Source: Candidatus Fluviicola riflensis (GTDB lineage: Bacteria > Bacteroidota > Bacteroidia > Flavobacteriales_D > Crocinitomicaceae). Taken from it: a DNA stretch of 64,000 nucleotides. The notes under the pieces were generated by a model. It was given only the letters and a program-made list of their open reading frames with translations. It searched no databases and was not told the DNA's origin. The stretch lies in the NCBI GenBank assembly GCA_002243285.1, contig CP022585.1, forward strand, positions 2,406,641 to 2,470,640, read 5' to 3'. The stretch's first letter is position 1. The number at the start of each line of letters is the position of its first letter. Below are positions 42,468 to 52,929 of this stretch, piece after piece. The position numbers were made by a program, and so were the translations under genes.

Positions 42468-43709
42468 TTAAGCTGTGTACTCGTGAATTGTTTTTTCGAT
42501 AATTGCTACACATTCCATTAATTGCTCTTCCGTCATCACTAATGGCGGCGCAAAACGAATGATGTTGCCATGTGTCGGTTTTGCCAGCAAGCCATTGTCT
42601 TTCATCTGTACACACAGGTTCCAGGCAGTTTTACTTTCCGGCGTATCATTGATAATAATGGCATTCAACAATCCTTTTCCACGCACACTCACTACAAGAT
42701 CGGTTGATGCGATAATGCGGTTCATTTCGGCACGGAAAATAACACCCAAACGCTCGGCATTGTCTGCTAATTCTTCGTCGCGTACTACTTCCAGTGCGGC
42801 AATCGCCACTTTCGCAGCAAGCGGATTTCCACCGAAAGTAGATCCGTGCTGCCCCGGCTTGATCACCATCATGATGTCATCGTTTGCCAATACGGCAGAA
42901 ACCGGATAAACTCCGCCTGAAACCGCTTTACCGAGAATCAAAATATCAGGTTTCACGTTTTCGTGGTCCACTGCTAATAATTTACCTGTTCTGGCAATTC
43001 CGGTTTGAACCTCATCAGCAATGAACAAAACGTTTGCTGCTTCACACATTGTTTTGGAAGTTGACAAATAACCGGCATCAGGAACAAAAACACCTGCTTC
43101 GCCCTGAATCGGTTCTACCAAGAATCCAACTACATTCGGTTGTTTTAATGCCGCTTCGAGTGCGTTGGTATCGTTGTATGGAATGCGGATAAATCCAGGT
43201 GTAAACGGACCAAAATTTTTATTCGCATCCGGATCGTTTGAAAACGAAATAATGGTGGTCGTTCTTCCGTGGAAGTTCCCATCACACACTACAATCTGTG
43301 CCTGATTCTCTGCAATTCCGCGTTTTTCGTACCCCCATTTACGAGCGAGTTTGATTGCAGTTTCAACCGCTTCGGCTCCTGTATTCATCGGAAGCACTTT
43401 ATCAAAACCGAAATATTCTGTGATAAACTGTTCATAAACACCCAGTGTATCATTGTAAAAAGCACGTGATGTTAACGTAAGCGTTTGCGCCTGTCCGATT
43501 AATGCATCCACAATTTTCGGATGACAATGCCCTTGATTTACAGCCGAATAAGCCGATAAAAAGTCATAATATCGTTTTCCTTCCACGTCCCAGACGTGAA
43601 CTCCTTTTCCGCGTGAAAGTACTACCGGTAGCGGATGATAGTTGTGCGCTCCAAAACGATCCTCTAGTTGTATCAATTCCTGCGACGACAATTTTTCCAT
43701 TGTTTCCAT
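42468..43709 (-). CDS. rocD: Ornithine--oxo-acid transaminase
   Basis: I place the start at ATG 43709 ([20 protein letters not shown]); an in-frame extension to 43808 is not supported. The 413-residue class III aminotransferase has [79 protein letters not shown], and [17 protein letters not shown], where Lys binds PLP. It converts ornithine plus 2-oxoglutarate to glutamate semialdehyde. Other class III enzymes share much of this; the N-terminal [13 protein letters not shown] is characteristic of ornithine aminotransferase. Confidence 0.9.
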   Translation of the reverse strand: METMEKLSSQELIQLEDRFGAHNYHPLPVVLSRGKGVHVWDVEGKRYYDFLSAYSAVNQGHCHPKIVDALIGQAQTLTLTSRAFYNDTLGVYEQFITEYFGFDKVLPMNTGAEAVETAIKLARKWGYEKRGIAENQAQIVVCDGNFHGRTTTIISFSNDPDANKNFGPFTPGFIRIPYNDTNALEAALKQPNVVGFLVEPIQGEAGVFVPDAGYLSTSKTMCEAANVLFIADEVQTGIARTGKLLAVDHENVKPDILILGKAVSGGVYPVSAVLANDDIMMVIKPGQHGSTFGGNPLAAKVAIAALEVVRDEELADNAERLGVIFRAEMNRIIASTDLVVSVRGKGLLNAIIINDTPESKTAWNLCVQMKDNGLLAKPTHGNIIRFAPPLVMTEEQLMECVAIIEKTIHEYTA

Positions 43710-43896
43710 AATTAAAAACGTTTTTTTGAATCTTTTTGCTCGTCGCGGAGAGCAACCATCCTTTCCTCGTTCAGGTGTCGGAGAGAAATCATCCGATAGA
43801 TAATGCAAAGATAAAGAAAGAAATTAAAAAACGAAAGTCTTCCTGAGGGTCGATTTCCGTTTCAATTCCTTAACTTTGTTAATCAAAACAAAGCCT

Positions 43897-44988
43897 GTGG
43901 CAACTATACATTTTTCCCGTCCTAACAGCGATTTTTTTGCGACCCTGCGCAAGTCTGTTGAGCAGTATTTTAGCGACAATAAATTGGATTCTTCCGGTAA
44001 CGCACATTTGTATTGGAAAGCAACTATTCTTATCACCACTTATATTGCCTGTTACCTGACAATCATGTTATTGCCAATTCCTATGTGGTTGGGTGCCGTT
44101 CTGGCATTATTCCTCGGATTTATCCAGGCGCTTGTTGGTTTTAATATCATGCACGATGCCTGTCACGAAGCTTTCAGTGATGACAAACGCATCAATTACT
44201 TTTTCGGACTTTCGATGAACGCCCTGGGCAGCGATGCTTTCATGTGGCGCCAGAAACACAATGTAATTCACCATACTTATACCAATATCGACGGTGTGGA
44301 TGATGATATTGCCAAATCACCGCTTTTGCGCATGAGCGAAACACAGCCTCGTTTCAAAGCGCACCGCTTTCAGCACATTTATCTTACTTTCTTATATGCG
44401 ATCAGCACCATTTTCTGGGTCTTGTTAAAAGATTTCCAGCATTATTTTATGGGACACGGCTACGCTGTTGAGGTCGGAAAAATGAAACTGATCGATCACT
44501 TGATGTTCTGGACCACAAAAGTGATTTACATGGGCCTTTACATTGTCCTTCCGATTATGGTTTGGGGCGTTTGGCCAGCCATTGTAGGTTTTATTTTGAT
44601 GCACGCAATGCTCGGATCCGTTATGTCATTCGTGTTCCAATTGGCACATGTTGTAGAAAACGTTGAATTTGAGCATCATCATGGTGAATCTACTGTGATT
44701 GATTCAGAATGGGCGGTACATCAAATTGCAACAACCAGTGATTTTGCTCCGCGCAATAAAGTGGTAAGCTGGTTCCTAGGTGGCTTGAACTTCCAGGTTG
44801 AACACCATTTATTTCCACGTATTTCACATGTTCATTATCCGGCCATTCAGCAAATTGTAGCCAAAATATGTGCTGATTATGGTGTGGAATATCGCTATTA
44901 CCCAACGATGAATGCTGCGTTAGCATCACATTTCCGTCACATGAAACACCTGGGACAAACTGATCATCCGGCTCCGGTGGTTTCGTGA
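43897..44988 (+). CDS. Membrane fatty-acid desaturase
   Basis: I choose GTG at 43897 (MATIHFSRPNSDFF), as the TTG at 43876 gives an uncharacteristic extension and no ATG is near. The 363-residue protein has the three histidine boxes of the acyl-lipid desaturase family: HDACHEAF, KHNVIHHTY, FQVEHHLF, plus a fourth pair HHHGES and four to six hydrophobic segments. It likely introduces a double bond in membrane-lipid acyl chains using a di-iron centre. It is convergent with the AAA ATPase gene, 13 nt apart. Confidence 0.9.
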   Translation: MATIHFSRPNSDFFATLRKSVEQYFSDNKLDSSGNAHLYWKATILITTYIACYLTIMLLPIPMWLGAVLALFLGFIQALVGFNIMHDACHEAFSDDKRINYFFGLSMNALGSDAFMWRQKHNVIHHTYTNIDGVDDDIAKSPLLRMSETQPRFKAHRFQHIYLTFLYAISTIFWVLLKDFQHYFMGHGYAVEVGKMKLIDHLMFWTTKVIYMGLYIVLPIMVWGVWPAIVGFILMHAMLGSVMSFVFQLAHVVENVEFEHHHGESTVIDSEWAVHQIATTSDFAPRNKVVSWFLGGLNFQVEHHLFPRISHVHYPAIQQIVAKICADYGVEYRYYPTMNAALASHFRHMKHLGQTDHPAPVVS

Positions 44989-45001
44989 AATCACTTTTTG
45001 A

Positions 45002-46225
45002 TTACGATTTTAGCTTTTCGATAACACTGTGATCGTAATCTTTGAGCGTTTCTTCGCTGATAATCCACGGTATTTTGAAGTATTGTTTTCTGAACCATAA
45101 TTCAAAAGCCGGATCTAAAAACTCGTAAATACCGTCTTCACCTTTGTGAATCATGTCGTTTCCGGCGAGAATTTCCTTGTTTTTGGATACATTTCTTGGC
45201 GTACCAATGTTGTAACGCTGCATCACCCGCGTGGAAGTCAATTGTTTTTCCTGCATGGTAACCGCTTTTAGCAGGTTGACCTGGGTATTGCTTAATCCTT
45301 CTATTTCGCGTTGGTACAGCGGTTGATTGGCATAAATAAGTTCATCGAGCGCATGAGCAAATTGGTCAAAGCGGGCTATTTTGTCGGTTGTGTTCCACAC
45401 ATAGTGCGACAATTGCTGTACATACCATGAGTGGTTGCGCATGATCATCGGAATAATGCGGGCAATTACAGGTTCTATCTTTTTACCGGTTTCGCGAAAA
45501 CTTTGCTGGATAAACGAAACCCACTTTTCTTCTTTGATCTTTGGAAGCAGGAACAAGTCACCAAACCGGTAAAATGGTTTGGATTTGTTGTTAAAAATAT
45601 CAGAAAGCATGTGTCGTTTACTGCCATACAAACAATAAGTAACTTGCTTTTGCCGCTGCCAAATCGCGCGCATTTTCTTTTCGAAACGCTCAAATTCAGG
45701 AAAAGAAGTTAGATTTTGAAATTCATCCAAACAAATGATCAGGTTAATTCCTTTGGCTTTGGCAATTCGTTCCGGTAAATCTAAAAGCTCATCCGTGTGC
45801 TGCACGATTTTTTCCCAGTCGTACTTGATGGTCAAATCAATATTAGGCTTCACGCCTATTTGCACAGACGGCACCAAATGATGTAAAAATTGCTTTACAT
45901 CGTCCATCCAATCCTGCCATTTAGTAGAAGTAGCTTTGATGATTTCGCGGGTAAATACTTCGAAAAATTCGGTCTCGTTACTGATGGTGAATAAGTCGAT
46001 CACCACCGTTTTGTGGAGTTTTTCGGTCTTTTGGATGTCTAGTACTACTTTTTCGACCAGTGAAGATTTGCCCCAGCGGCGAGGAGAAATAATAATCGTA
46101 TTGATGCCTCCCAACAAGTTGCGACTAAGCTTCAACGCTTCTTCTTCTCTGTTGGTAAACGATTTGGTGCTTACTGTATTACCGAATATAAATGGTGAAA
46201 ACACATCCTGATTCATAACATTCAT
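45002..46225 (-). CDS. AAA-type ATPase with C-terminal winged-helix region
   Basis: Start at ATG 46225 (MNVMNQDVFSPFIFG); 46216 is an alternative, and a GTG at 46231 extends two residues. The 407-residue protein belongs to the archaeal-type ATPase_2 group: SPRRWGKSSLV (Walker A, about 48-56), LIICLDEFQNL (Walker B), and a C-terminal QLTSTRVMQRYNIGTPRNVSKNKEIL winged-helix-like region. These ATPases are of uncertain function and are amplified in several Bacteroidota. Three 15-bp direct repeats lie directly upstream of its start. Confidence 0.75.
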   Translation of the reverse strand: MNVMNQDVFSPFIFGNTVSTKSFTNREEEALKLSRNLLGGINTIIISPRRWGKSSLVEKVVLDIQKTEKLHKTVVIDLFTISNETEFFEVFTREIIKATSTKWQDWMDDVKQFLHHLVPSVQIGVKPNIDLTIKYDWEKIVQHTDELLDLPERIAKAKGINLIICLDEFQNLTSFPEFERFEKKMRAIWQRQKQVTYCLYGSKRHMLSDIFNNKSKPFYRFGDLFLLPKIKEEKWVSFIQQSFRETGKKIEPVIARIIPMIMRNHSWYVQQLSHYVWNTTDKIARFDQFAHALDELIYANQPLYQREIEGLSNTQVNLLKAVTMQEKQLTSTRVMQRYNIGTPRNVSKNKEILAGNDMIHKGEDGIYEFLDPAFELWFRKQYFKIPWIISEETLKDYDHSVIEKLKS

Positions 46226-46254
46226 TTCCACAAATGTACGAATCCAATATCGTT

Positions 46255-46299
46255 ATACCAAATAGTATTATACCAAAAGGTATAATACCAAAAAGTATA
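46255..46299 (-). repeat. Three tandem 15-bp palindromic iterons upstream of the AAA ATPase
   Basis: The 45-bp stretch consists of three consecutive 15-bp units (46255-46269, 46270-46284, 46285-46299), starting ATACCAAATAGTATT, ATACCAAAAGGTATA and ATACCAAAAAGTATA. The last two contain an inverted TATACC/GGTATA dyad. The array fills the gap between the ATPase start (46225) and the parC stop (46302), so it can act as promoter/operator of the ATPase gene. No terminator is seen here for parC. Confidence 0.75.
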
Positions 46300-46301
46300 A
46301 A

Positions 46302-49028
46302 CTAAAATAATGTTGGCTGAACATCTTCGTCATCCTCATCCGGCTTGGACAAATCCCACTCAATTGTAGGTGCTTCACCATCAGTTGCATCCACATCATC
46401 AGAATCCGTATCCAACTCCAAATCAAGCGTTTCATCTTCCGGCCATGGAATATCACCTTCGATCGGATGTGTCAGTAGGACCTCCTTTATTCTCAATTTG
46501 GTGAGTTGATTTCCTTGCGCTTTCATCCCTTTTACTTCGATGAAATCCGCGACTTCAACTTCGTTATCGGGCAAATTTTTGGTTTCTTTCAGCAACTTAT
46601 TGTACACGATTTTGATCTTCGGGCGGAATGCCGTAGACACCACATCGAGGTAAGAACCTTCCGATTCGGAAATGTAGCTCACACGTTTATCTGAAGTGAT
46701 TTCGCAACAGAAACGTTTCACAAAATGCAATTCTCGCTCGGCATCAAAATACACTGCCGAAATTGGCCTATCGGGCACCCATTTTTCGATGTGCACCATG
46801 TCTTCGTCAAAATGATTCGATAAATCAAAGGTCGACAAGCGGTATTCACCGTTTTTATAAAGCGTCAACAAACGATCTTCGCCTTTAAACGATCCGAGGA
46901 ATTTTCCGCGGCCTTCGTCATTCAAACGCCCGACTACTGTGTCGAACCAAATCTTACGGGCGGCAAGTGTAGAACCACCGACTTCTTTCTGGGTGATTTT
47001 CTGCACAATTTCTTTGGTAACGCGATTCCCGGCAGCGCTTCTGGCTTTGATCAGTAAATCACCTAAATCAATATCAAAACGCAAGCGTTTCAGGTGCGGA
47101 CGTGGCCGTAAGTGAATTGTAACAACCTCGCGTTCGCCATTCGGGTGAACAGAGAAATACAACAGTTTCGAGCCTTTCACGCCACGTGTAAGATCGTATT
47201 CCGTATCACGGGTCACCGAATTCACGAAGAAACGTTTCATCATAGTTGCACCGCCAACTCCATCCTGGTACATAACATGATAAATAGTGCGTTTATCACC
47301 TTTTTTCCAAACATCAGCGTGCACGATTCCTTTTCCGACAAATTTTTTCTCAGACACCTTGGTAATCATAAATTTACCGGTATTGAAAAACACAATAATG
47401 TCGTCTATTTCGGAGCAATCATTCACAGCTTCGGTCTTTTTCAAGCCCCAGCCAATAAATCCTTCTTCGGTGTCCACGTACAATTTGCGATTGGCGATTA
47501 TTACTTTACTCGCCGCGATTGTGTCGAAAATTTTGATTTCGGTTTTTCGCTCTTTTCCGGCACCGAAACGTTTTTTCAAATCCTTGAAGTATTCAATCGC
47601 GTATTCTACCAGATTGGCAAGATTAGCGCGAACTTCTTCCATTTCAGCTTCCAGCTTCGCGATCAATTCGTCGGCTTTATCGGAGTCAAAACGCGTGATG
47701 CGAATCATTGGAATTTGCGTCAGTTTCGCTAAATCTTCGTCTACGATCTCGCGAATGAAACTCTTTTTAAACGGCTCAAAACGTTTGTATAAGTAGCCGT
47801 AAAGCGTTTCTCTGTCTGAGTAATGCTTAAAGTCGATGTACATCTCCTCGCGGATGAAAATCTTTTCAAGCGTCGCGAAATGCCATTGTTGTTGCAATTC
47901 GGTGAGTCGGATTTCCAACTCGCGTTTGAGCAATTGCAGCGTATTATCGGTGTTGGTTCTGAGAATTTCAGTAACACCCATAAATCGCGGTGTATCTCCA
48001 TCAATTACCGAAGCATTGGGCGAGATCGAAACCTCGCAATCGGTAAAGGCATAGAGTGCATCTATGGTTTTATCCGGCGACACTCCAGGCGCCAAGTGAA
48101 TAACGATTTCCGCTTCAGCTGCGGTATTATCCTCAATTTTACGAATCTTGATCTTACCCTTCTCGTTGGCTTTCAATACCGATTCGATCAACGATGTAGT
48201 CGTACAGCCAAACGGAATCTCGTTGATCATCAAGGTCTTGTTATCGAACTTTTTGATCTTGGCACGAACGCGTACTTTTCCACCGCGCAATCCGTCGTTA
48301 TAATTGGAGAAATCAGCCATTCCACCATTCATGAAATCGGGATAGATCTCTACCTTCTTTCCACGTAAATGATTGATCGACTGATCGATAAGTTCAATAA
48401 AATTGTGAGGCAAAATTTTACAAGCCATCCCCACGGCAATTCCTTCTGCACCTTGCGCTAAAAGAATTGGGAATTTAACCGGCAAATTATCCGGTTCCTT
48501 GTTTCGGCCATCATAACTCAATAACCAATTGGTGGTTTTCGGGTTAAAAACTACATGGCTGGCAAATTTTGATAAACGTGCTTCGATGTAACGTGGGGCT
48601 GCAGCGCCGTCGCCGGTAAGTGTATTTCCCCAGTTTCCCTGGCAATCGATCAATAAGTCTTTCTGGCCCAGCGCTACCAACGCATCACCGATAGATGCAT
48701 CACCGTGCGGGTGATATTTCATGGTATTTCCGATGACGTTGGCAACTTTGTTGTAGCGTCCGTCATCGAGTTCCTTCATGGAGTGCATGATGCGTCGCTG
48801 CACGGGTTTGAAACCGTCATACAACGAAGGAACCGCACGTTCCAGGATTACATAAGAAGCATAATCGAGGAACCAGTTTTCGTATAATCCGCTGAGCGGA
48901 ATGATATTATCGTCGACGTTTTTCTTTTCAAACGGATGTTTTTCATCGTATCCGTTTTCGTCATTTCCATTGTCATCGTACTGGTCTTCGCTATCGTTAT
49001 CCAGCGGAATATTTTCGTCTTCTGCCAT
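46302..49028 (-). CDS. parC: DNA topoisomerase IV subunit A
   Basis: The 908-residue protein has the type IIA topoisomerase breakage-reunion core: LYDGFKPVQRRIMHSM, IGNTMKYHPHGDASIGDALV, and the catalytic Tyr147 in GDGAAAPRYIEARLSKF. The C-terminal half lacks a GyrA-box of the QxxGG type, so this is ParC rather than GyrA. Both tails are acidic: 40 residues at the N-terminus (DNDSEDQYDDNGNDENGYDE) and about 30 at the C-terminus (ETLDLELDTDSDDVDATDG). It is transcribed 3 nt after parE and decatenates daughter chromosomes. Confidence 0.93.
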   Translation of the reverse strand: MAEDENIPLDNDSEDQYDDNGNDENGYDEKHPFEKKNVDDNIIPLSGLYENWFLDYASYVILERAVPSLYDGFKPVQRRIMHSMKELDDGRYNKVANVIGNTMKYHPHGDASIGDALVALGQKDLLIDCQGNWGNTLTGDGAAAPRYIEARLSKFASHVVFNPKTTNWLLSYDGRNKEPDNLPVKFPILLAQGAEGIAVGMACKILPHNFIELIDQSINHLRGKKVEIYPDFMNGGMADFSNYNDGLRGGKVRVRAKIKKFDNKTLMINEIPFGCTTTSLIESVLKANEKGKIKIRKIEDNTAAEAEIVIHLAPGVSPDKTIDALYAFTDCEVSISPNASVIDGDTPRFMGVTEILRTNTDNTLQLLKRELEIRLTELQQQWHFATLEKIFIREEMYIDFKHYSDRETLYGYLYKRFEPFKKSFIREIVDEDLAKLTQIPMIRITRFDSDKADELIAKLEAEMEEVRANLANLVEYAIEYFKDLKKRFGAGKERKTEIKIFDTIAASKVIIANRKLYVDTEEGFIGWGLKKTEAVNDCSEIDDIIVFFNTGKFMITKVSEKKFVGKGIVHADVWKKGDKRTIYHVMYQDGVGGATMMKRFFVNSVTRDTEYDLTRGVKGSKLLYFSVHPNGEREVVTIHLRPRPHLKRLRFDIDLGDLLIKARSAAGNRVTKEIVQKITQKEVGGSTLAARKIWFDTVVGRLNDEGRGKFLGSFKGEDRLLTLYKNGEYRLSTFDLSNHFDEDMVHIEKWVPDRPISAVYFDAERELHFVKRFCCEITSDKRVSYISESEGSYLDVVSTAFRPKIKIVYNKLLKETKNLPDNEVEVADFIEVKGMKAQGNQLTKLRIKEVLLTHPIEGDIPWPEDETLDLELDTDSDDVDATDGEAPTIEWDLSKPDEDDEDVQPTLF

Positions 49029-49031
49029 AGT

Positions 49032-50915
49032 TTAAGAAGCTTTTTCAATAGGTTCTTCTTCGTCCGGAATGGTCATATCGTCCGGATCTTTTTCTACCCG
49101 TAAATTATCAATGATGAAATCCTGTCGCTCGGGAGTGTTTTTCCCCATGAAATACGACAGAATGGTTTCGATAGAAGCATCTTTGGTCAGCAACACCGGC
49201 TCCAAACGAATGTCTTCACCGATGAAATGCTGAAATTCATCCGGAGAAATTTCACCCAATCCTTTAAATCGTGTAATCTCCGGATTCTTACCTAATTCGG
49301 CAATCGCATCCCTGCGTTCCTGTTCCGAATAACAGTAGATGGTTTTCTTTTTATTTCGCACCCGGAATAGGGGTGTTTGCAATACATACACGTGATTGCG
49401 TTTCACCAGATCGGGGAAAAACTGCAAAAAGAAAGTCAGCAACAGCAAACGAATGTGCATTCCATCGACATCGGCATCGGTAGCGATCACAATGTTGTTG
49501 TAACGCAGGTTGTCCATGTCTTCCTCGATATCGAGCGCAGCCTGGATGAGGTTGAATTCCTCGTTTTCATACACTACTTTTTTGGTGAGTCCGTAGCAGT
49601 TGAGCGGCTTACCTCGCAGGGAAAATACAGCCTGTGTATTCACGTCGCGCGATTTTGTAATGGAACCACTCGCTGAATCTCCCTCGGTAATGAACAACGT
49701 GGTCATTTCGCGTTTTTCGTCTTTCAAGTCGGTCAGATGCGTACGGCAATCGCGCAATTTCTTATTGTGAAGACTCGCTTTTTTAGAGCGGTCACGTGCC
49801 AGCTTACGAATTCCGGAGAGCTCCTTCCGTTCGCGTTCCGACTGCTTAATTTTCTTCTCAAGCGTTTCGGCTACATCCGGATTGCGGTGCAGGTAATTAT
49901 CTAAACTTTCTTTCAGGAAATCATTGATAAACGAGCGCATCGATTTCCCCCCCGGCTCGATTTCCTGCGATCCTAATTTCGTTTTGGTTTGCGATTCAAA
50001 AACCGGCTCCATCACTTTTACAGCAATGGCGGCCACGATCGACTGACGAATATCGGCAGCATCGTAATTTTTGTTGTAGAAATCGCGAATGACTTTGGCA
50101 ATCGATTCCCGAAAAGCACTTTGATGCGTTCCGCCTTGTGTTGTATGCTGTCCGTTGACGAAGGAATAATAATCTTCGCCGTACGTTTTTCCGTGGGTAA
50201 ACGCCACTTCAATATCTTCACCTTCGAGGTGAATGATCGGATATAGCGGATCACCGTCCATGTTGTCTTCGAGCAAATCTTTCAAACCGTCTTTCGACTG
50301 GAATTTTTCGCCGTTGAAATAAATGCTTAACCCGCGGTTGAGGTAGCAGTAATTCCAGAACATTTTAATGAGGTATGGCGTTCTGTAACTGTATTTTTTA
50401 AAGATCGATTCGTCGGGAGTGAATTCAACATATGTTCCGTTGATTTCATCGGTTTTCTCAATCGGTAAATCGTCAACCAGGTTACCTTTTGAGAAAGAAG
50501 CTTGTTTTTTTTCGCCCTCGCGTACCGAATAAACCATAAAGTAATCACTCAACGCGTTCACCGCTTTGGTTCCTACTCCATTCAATCCGACTGATTTCTT
50601 AAATGCTTTGGAATCGTACTTACCGCCGGTGTTCATTTTCGACACCACTTCCACTACTTTCCCCAACGGAATGCCACGGCCGTAATCACGTACCATGACT
50701 TTTCCGTCTTTCACTTTCACATCTATCTTGCGGCCGTTCCCCATGACAAATTCGTCGATACAATTATCCATCACCTCTTTTACCAGGATATAAATCCCAT
50801 CGTCGGCCGCCGAGCCATCGCCTAATTTACCGATGTACATTCCCGGACGCAAGCGAATATGTTCTTTCCAGTCAAGCGACCGGATGTTCTCTTCCGTATA
50901 TTGATTTTCCGCCAT
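49032..50915 (-). CDS. parE: DNA topoisomerase IV subunit B
   Basis: The 627-residue protein carries the GHKL ATPase ([71 protein letters not shown]) and TOPRIM ([40 protein letters not shown]) with its metal-binding DxDxDG motif. The length fits ParE; GyrB would normally be longer. It forms the topoisomerase IV operon with parC downstream. The 269-nt upstream gap contains a 25-bp sequence shared with the ndh upstream region. Confidence 0.94.
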   Translation of the reverse strand: MAENQYTEENIRSLDWKEHIRLRPGMYIGKLGDGSAADDGIYILVKEVMDNCIDEFVMGNGRKIDVKVKDGKVMVRDYGRGIPLGKVVEVVSKMNTGGKYDSKAFKKSVGLNGVGTKAVNALSDYFMVYSVREGEKKQASFSKGNLVDDLPIEKTDEINGTYVEFTPDESIFKKYSYRTPYLIKMFWNYCYLNRGLSIYFNGEKFQSKDGLKDLLEDNMDGDPLYPIIHLEGEDIEVAFTHGKTYGEDYYSFVNGQHTTQGGTHQSAFRESIAKVIRDFYNKNYDAADIRQSIVAAIAVKVMEPVFESQTKTKLGSQEIEPGGKSMRSFINDFLKESLDNYLHRNPDVAETLEKKIKQSERERKELSGIRKLARDRSKKASLHNKKLRDCRTHLTDLKDEKREMTTLFITEGDSASGSITKSRDVNTQAVFSLRGKPLNCYGLTKKVVYENEEFNLIQAALDIEEDMDNLRYNNIVIATDADVDGMHIRLLLLTFFLQFFPDLVKRNHVYVLQTPLFRVRNKKKTIYCYSEQERRDAIAELGKNPEITRFKGLGEISPDEFQHFIGEDIRLEPVLLTKDASIETILSYFMGKNTPERQDFIIDNLRVEKDPDDMTIPDEEEPIEKAS

Positions 50916-51108
50916 AATTCCACTGATAGTGCAAGTAGCAAATATAACACTGATTCGGCCCTGAAAGTTGAAGGTGCAGAACGAGTTATGAACGATGTGA
51001 GGTTAATTGATCGGGTGATGAAATTCGGGAATTCGGATGTTCGGAATATCCCGAATTCCAACAGATTAAAACAAAATAAACCATTGATTTTAAACGAAAT
51101 AAATACAT

Positions 51109-51133
51109 TTCCGTAATATTGCGGGATTACTGA
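51109..51133. repeat. 25-bp exact repeat, copy 2 (parE upstream / GT-C downstream)
   Basis: This copy, identical to 34986-35010, lies 194 nt upstream of the parE start and 51 nt after the second GT-C-like gene. Its flanks differ from copy 1 (TACAT before, AATTA after), so identity is confined to the 25 bp. Each copy is next to a distinct hairpin on the GT-C side. Confidence 0.75.
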
Positions 51134-51146
51134 AATTATTAAAACA

Positions 51147-51166
51147 GTTCGCGATTTATCGCGAAC
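51147..51166 (-). terminator. GTTCGCGAT hairpin after the second GT-C gene
   Basis: GTTCGCGAT (51147-51155) and ATCGCGAAC (51158-51166) form a perfect 9-bp stem with a 2-nt loop, 18 nt after the GT-C-like stop (minus strand). The sequence after it on the minus strand reads TGTTTTAATAATTT, a plausible weak U-tract. The hairpin is GC-rich compared with its surroundings. Confidence 0.65.
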
Positions 51167-51184
51167 CTACAAATAACCATATTG

Positions 51185-52927
51185 TTATTTGTATTCCTCT
51201 AACACCATTTTCACATTCCGCAGTCGAAATTGTTGTTTCCCCTGGTTCCAGATATAAACCCGAACGGTCTCGTATTCCTGTAAATAATCATGGATTTGTG
51301 ATTCGAAATCCAACTTCACCCAACCATGGCGGCCTTCTTCACGGTCATTGAACAAATCGATGCTTTTGTAGTAGCGCTTTTTCGTTTTGGAAGAACTGGC
51401 GTCAATCACCAGGTAAACGCCTTCAAATCGTTTTTCACCGATCTGTTTATCCAGTTGCACCCGCAGGTAATAACGCTCGTTGGTACGATCAGCAGGAAGT
51501 GAATGATCTACCGTAAACAAAAATTCATCGGTTGCAAGTACGTTTCTTTCGGAAGATTCATCCAACAACACTATTTCGGCGCTCTTGTCTCCGAATGGAA
51601 CACATGATCCGGTGAAATTCCAGCGGCCGATATTGTCTGATTTCCAAAACTGCAAACTGGCGAAGTAATTTTCTCTGGTAAACCGCTGATTCACCATGAA
51701 ACCGGTTGACATTTCCCAAAAACGAATTCCACCGATGAATGCACAGATTCCTACAAAAATGAAAGTCAGCAGTTTTTTCCGTTCAACCACCAGAAAAAGT
51801 GGCAGAAGTAAAAAGAAAAGATGCTCTGTAAACGGGCGGTTCCCAAATGGCGATTCATAATCCCAGCACCACCACGAAAAAATCAGCCAGCAATTAACAA
51901 TCCAATAAACACTGAGCCATGTTGCCTGAAACCGGTTTTTGCGGAACCACAGAACTATTCCCACAACGGAAAGCAATAAAACCGGCACATGCACAAATAA
52001 TCCGGTTCGGAAACTCAATAAACACGTGAGTATTGGCGGATGAAAAAAGTTGAATCCTTCACCGCTGTAGGACCACACAATCCAATTGCCAGTTTGCCAT
52101 TTCCAGGAGAATAGCAGCAATGAAACAATCGCCAAACAAGAAACAATTGATCCAAAAAGCATCAATCGGTGATTTGTAAAGAGCTTTTTGAGCCATGCCA
52201 GCAATTCGACTTTCGTTCCCAGCAAAAACGGGATGAGTAAAACAACGGTGATATTGGTCGGCCTCACCAATAAAATCAAACCCAAAGTGAGCCCCAAAAA
52301 GATCATTCGTTTCAGGGTAATTGCTTCTTTTAGCCGGATCATCACGTACGCAAATAATCCAAACAGGAAAAATGAATAATGATGTGTAAACGAAGGAGTT
52401 GAAAATGAATAATACATCAATGGCGTTGCAACGTACAGGAGTGGAATCAACCAATCAATCCGGCGGTTTTCATTCGGAAAAAAGTACAGAACACATTTCC
52501 GGAACAGGTAAATTCCTAACCAGGTATAGACTAAACTTCCCAGAAAATAACACCAGTGAAAGATCTCGGAATAGCCATCAACAGGGCCGCCGCTGATCCA
52601 CGAAAGGAAGCAAGCCAATAAAAAGAACGGCAATTGCAGCAACGCGGTTCCCGGAAAATATTTATCGTAAACATGTCCGTTTTTGTCTTTGAACAAATAA
52701 AGCTGATCTATATCGTTAGCATGATAACGTTGTTCGGCTTTTTTCGGTTCATCAAATGTAGGATCGTTGTAAATCAGCAACGCCGGTAAATAGGCATAAT
52801 ATCCGCGACCGTCTGATCGGATCACTTCCATCACCTTGTCGTCTTTCACCAGTTTATAAGCTGAGTAGCCTGTCAGCAAAACAATGAACCAAATTAAAGG
52901 CGACCGCACGATTTTTAATAAACTCAT
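51185..52927 (-). CDS. Polytopic GT-C-like membrane glycosyltransferase (paralogue 2)
   Basis: The 580-residue protein starts MSLLKIVRSPLIWFIVLLTG and has about ten hydrophobic helices followed by a C-terminal beta-rich domain with LRVQLDKQIGEKRFEGVYLVID. It shares with the 35036-36838 protein the IRSDGRGYYAYLP start region, ATPLMYYSFSTPSFTHHYSF, and VRPTNITVVLLIPFLLG. A lipid-linked sugar transfer role (GT-39-like) is inferred from topology and these motifs. Its start lies 2 nt after the corA stop, so the two are one operon. Confidence 0.68.
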   Translation of the reverse strand: MSLLKIVRSPLIWFIVLLTGYSAYKLVKDDKVMEVIRSDGRGYYAYLPALLIYNDPTFDEPKKAEQRYHANDIDQLYLFKDKNGHVYDKYFPGTALLQLPFFLLACFLSWISGGPVDGYSEIFHWCYFLGSLVYTWLGIYLFRKCVLYFFPNENRRIDWLIPLLYVATPLMYYSFSTPSFTHHYSFFLFGLFAYVMIRLKEAITLKRMIFLGLTLGLILLVRPTNITVVLLIPFLLGTKVELLAWLKKLFTNHRLMLFGSIVSCLAIVSLLLFSWKWQTGNWIVWSYSGEGFNFFHPPILTCLLSFRTGLFVHVPVLLLSVVGIVLWFRKNRFQATWLSVYWIVNCWLIFSWWCWDYESPFGNRPFTEHLFFLLLPLFLVVERKKLLTFIFVGICAFIGGIRFWEMSTGFMVNQRFTRENYFASLQFWKSDNIGRWNFTGSCVPFGDKSAEIVLLDESSERNVLATDEFLFTVDHSLPADRTNERYYLRVQLDKQIGEKRFEGVYLVIDASSSKTKKRYYKSIDLFNDREEGRHGWVKLDFESQIHDYLQEYETVRVYIWNQGKQQFRLRNVKMVLEEYK

Positions 52928-52929
52928 TT

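Noticed and set aside
47112-47732. Long open frame (206 codons) opposite parC
   Set aside because: It is an antisense shadow of a conserved gene with no domain.
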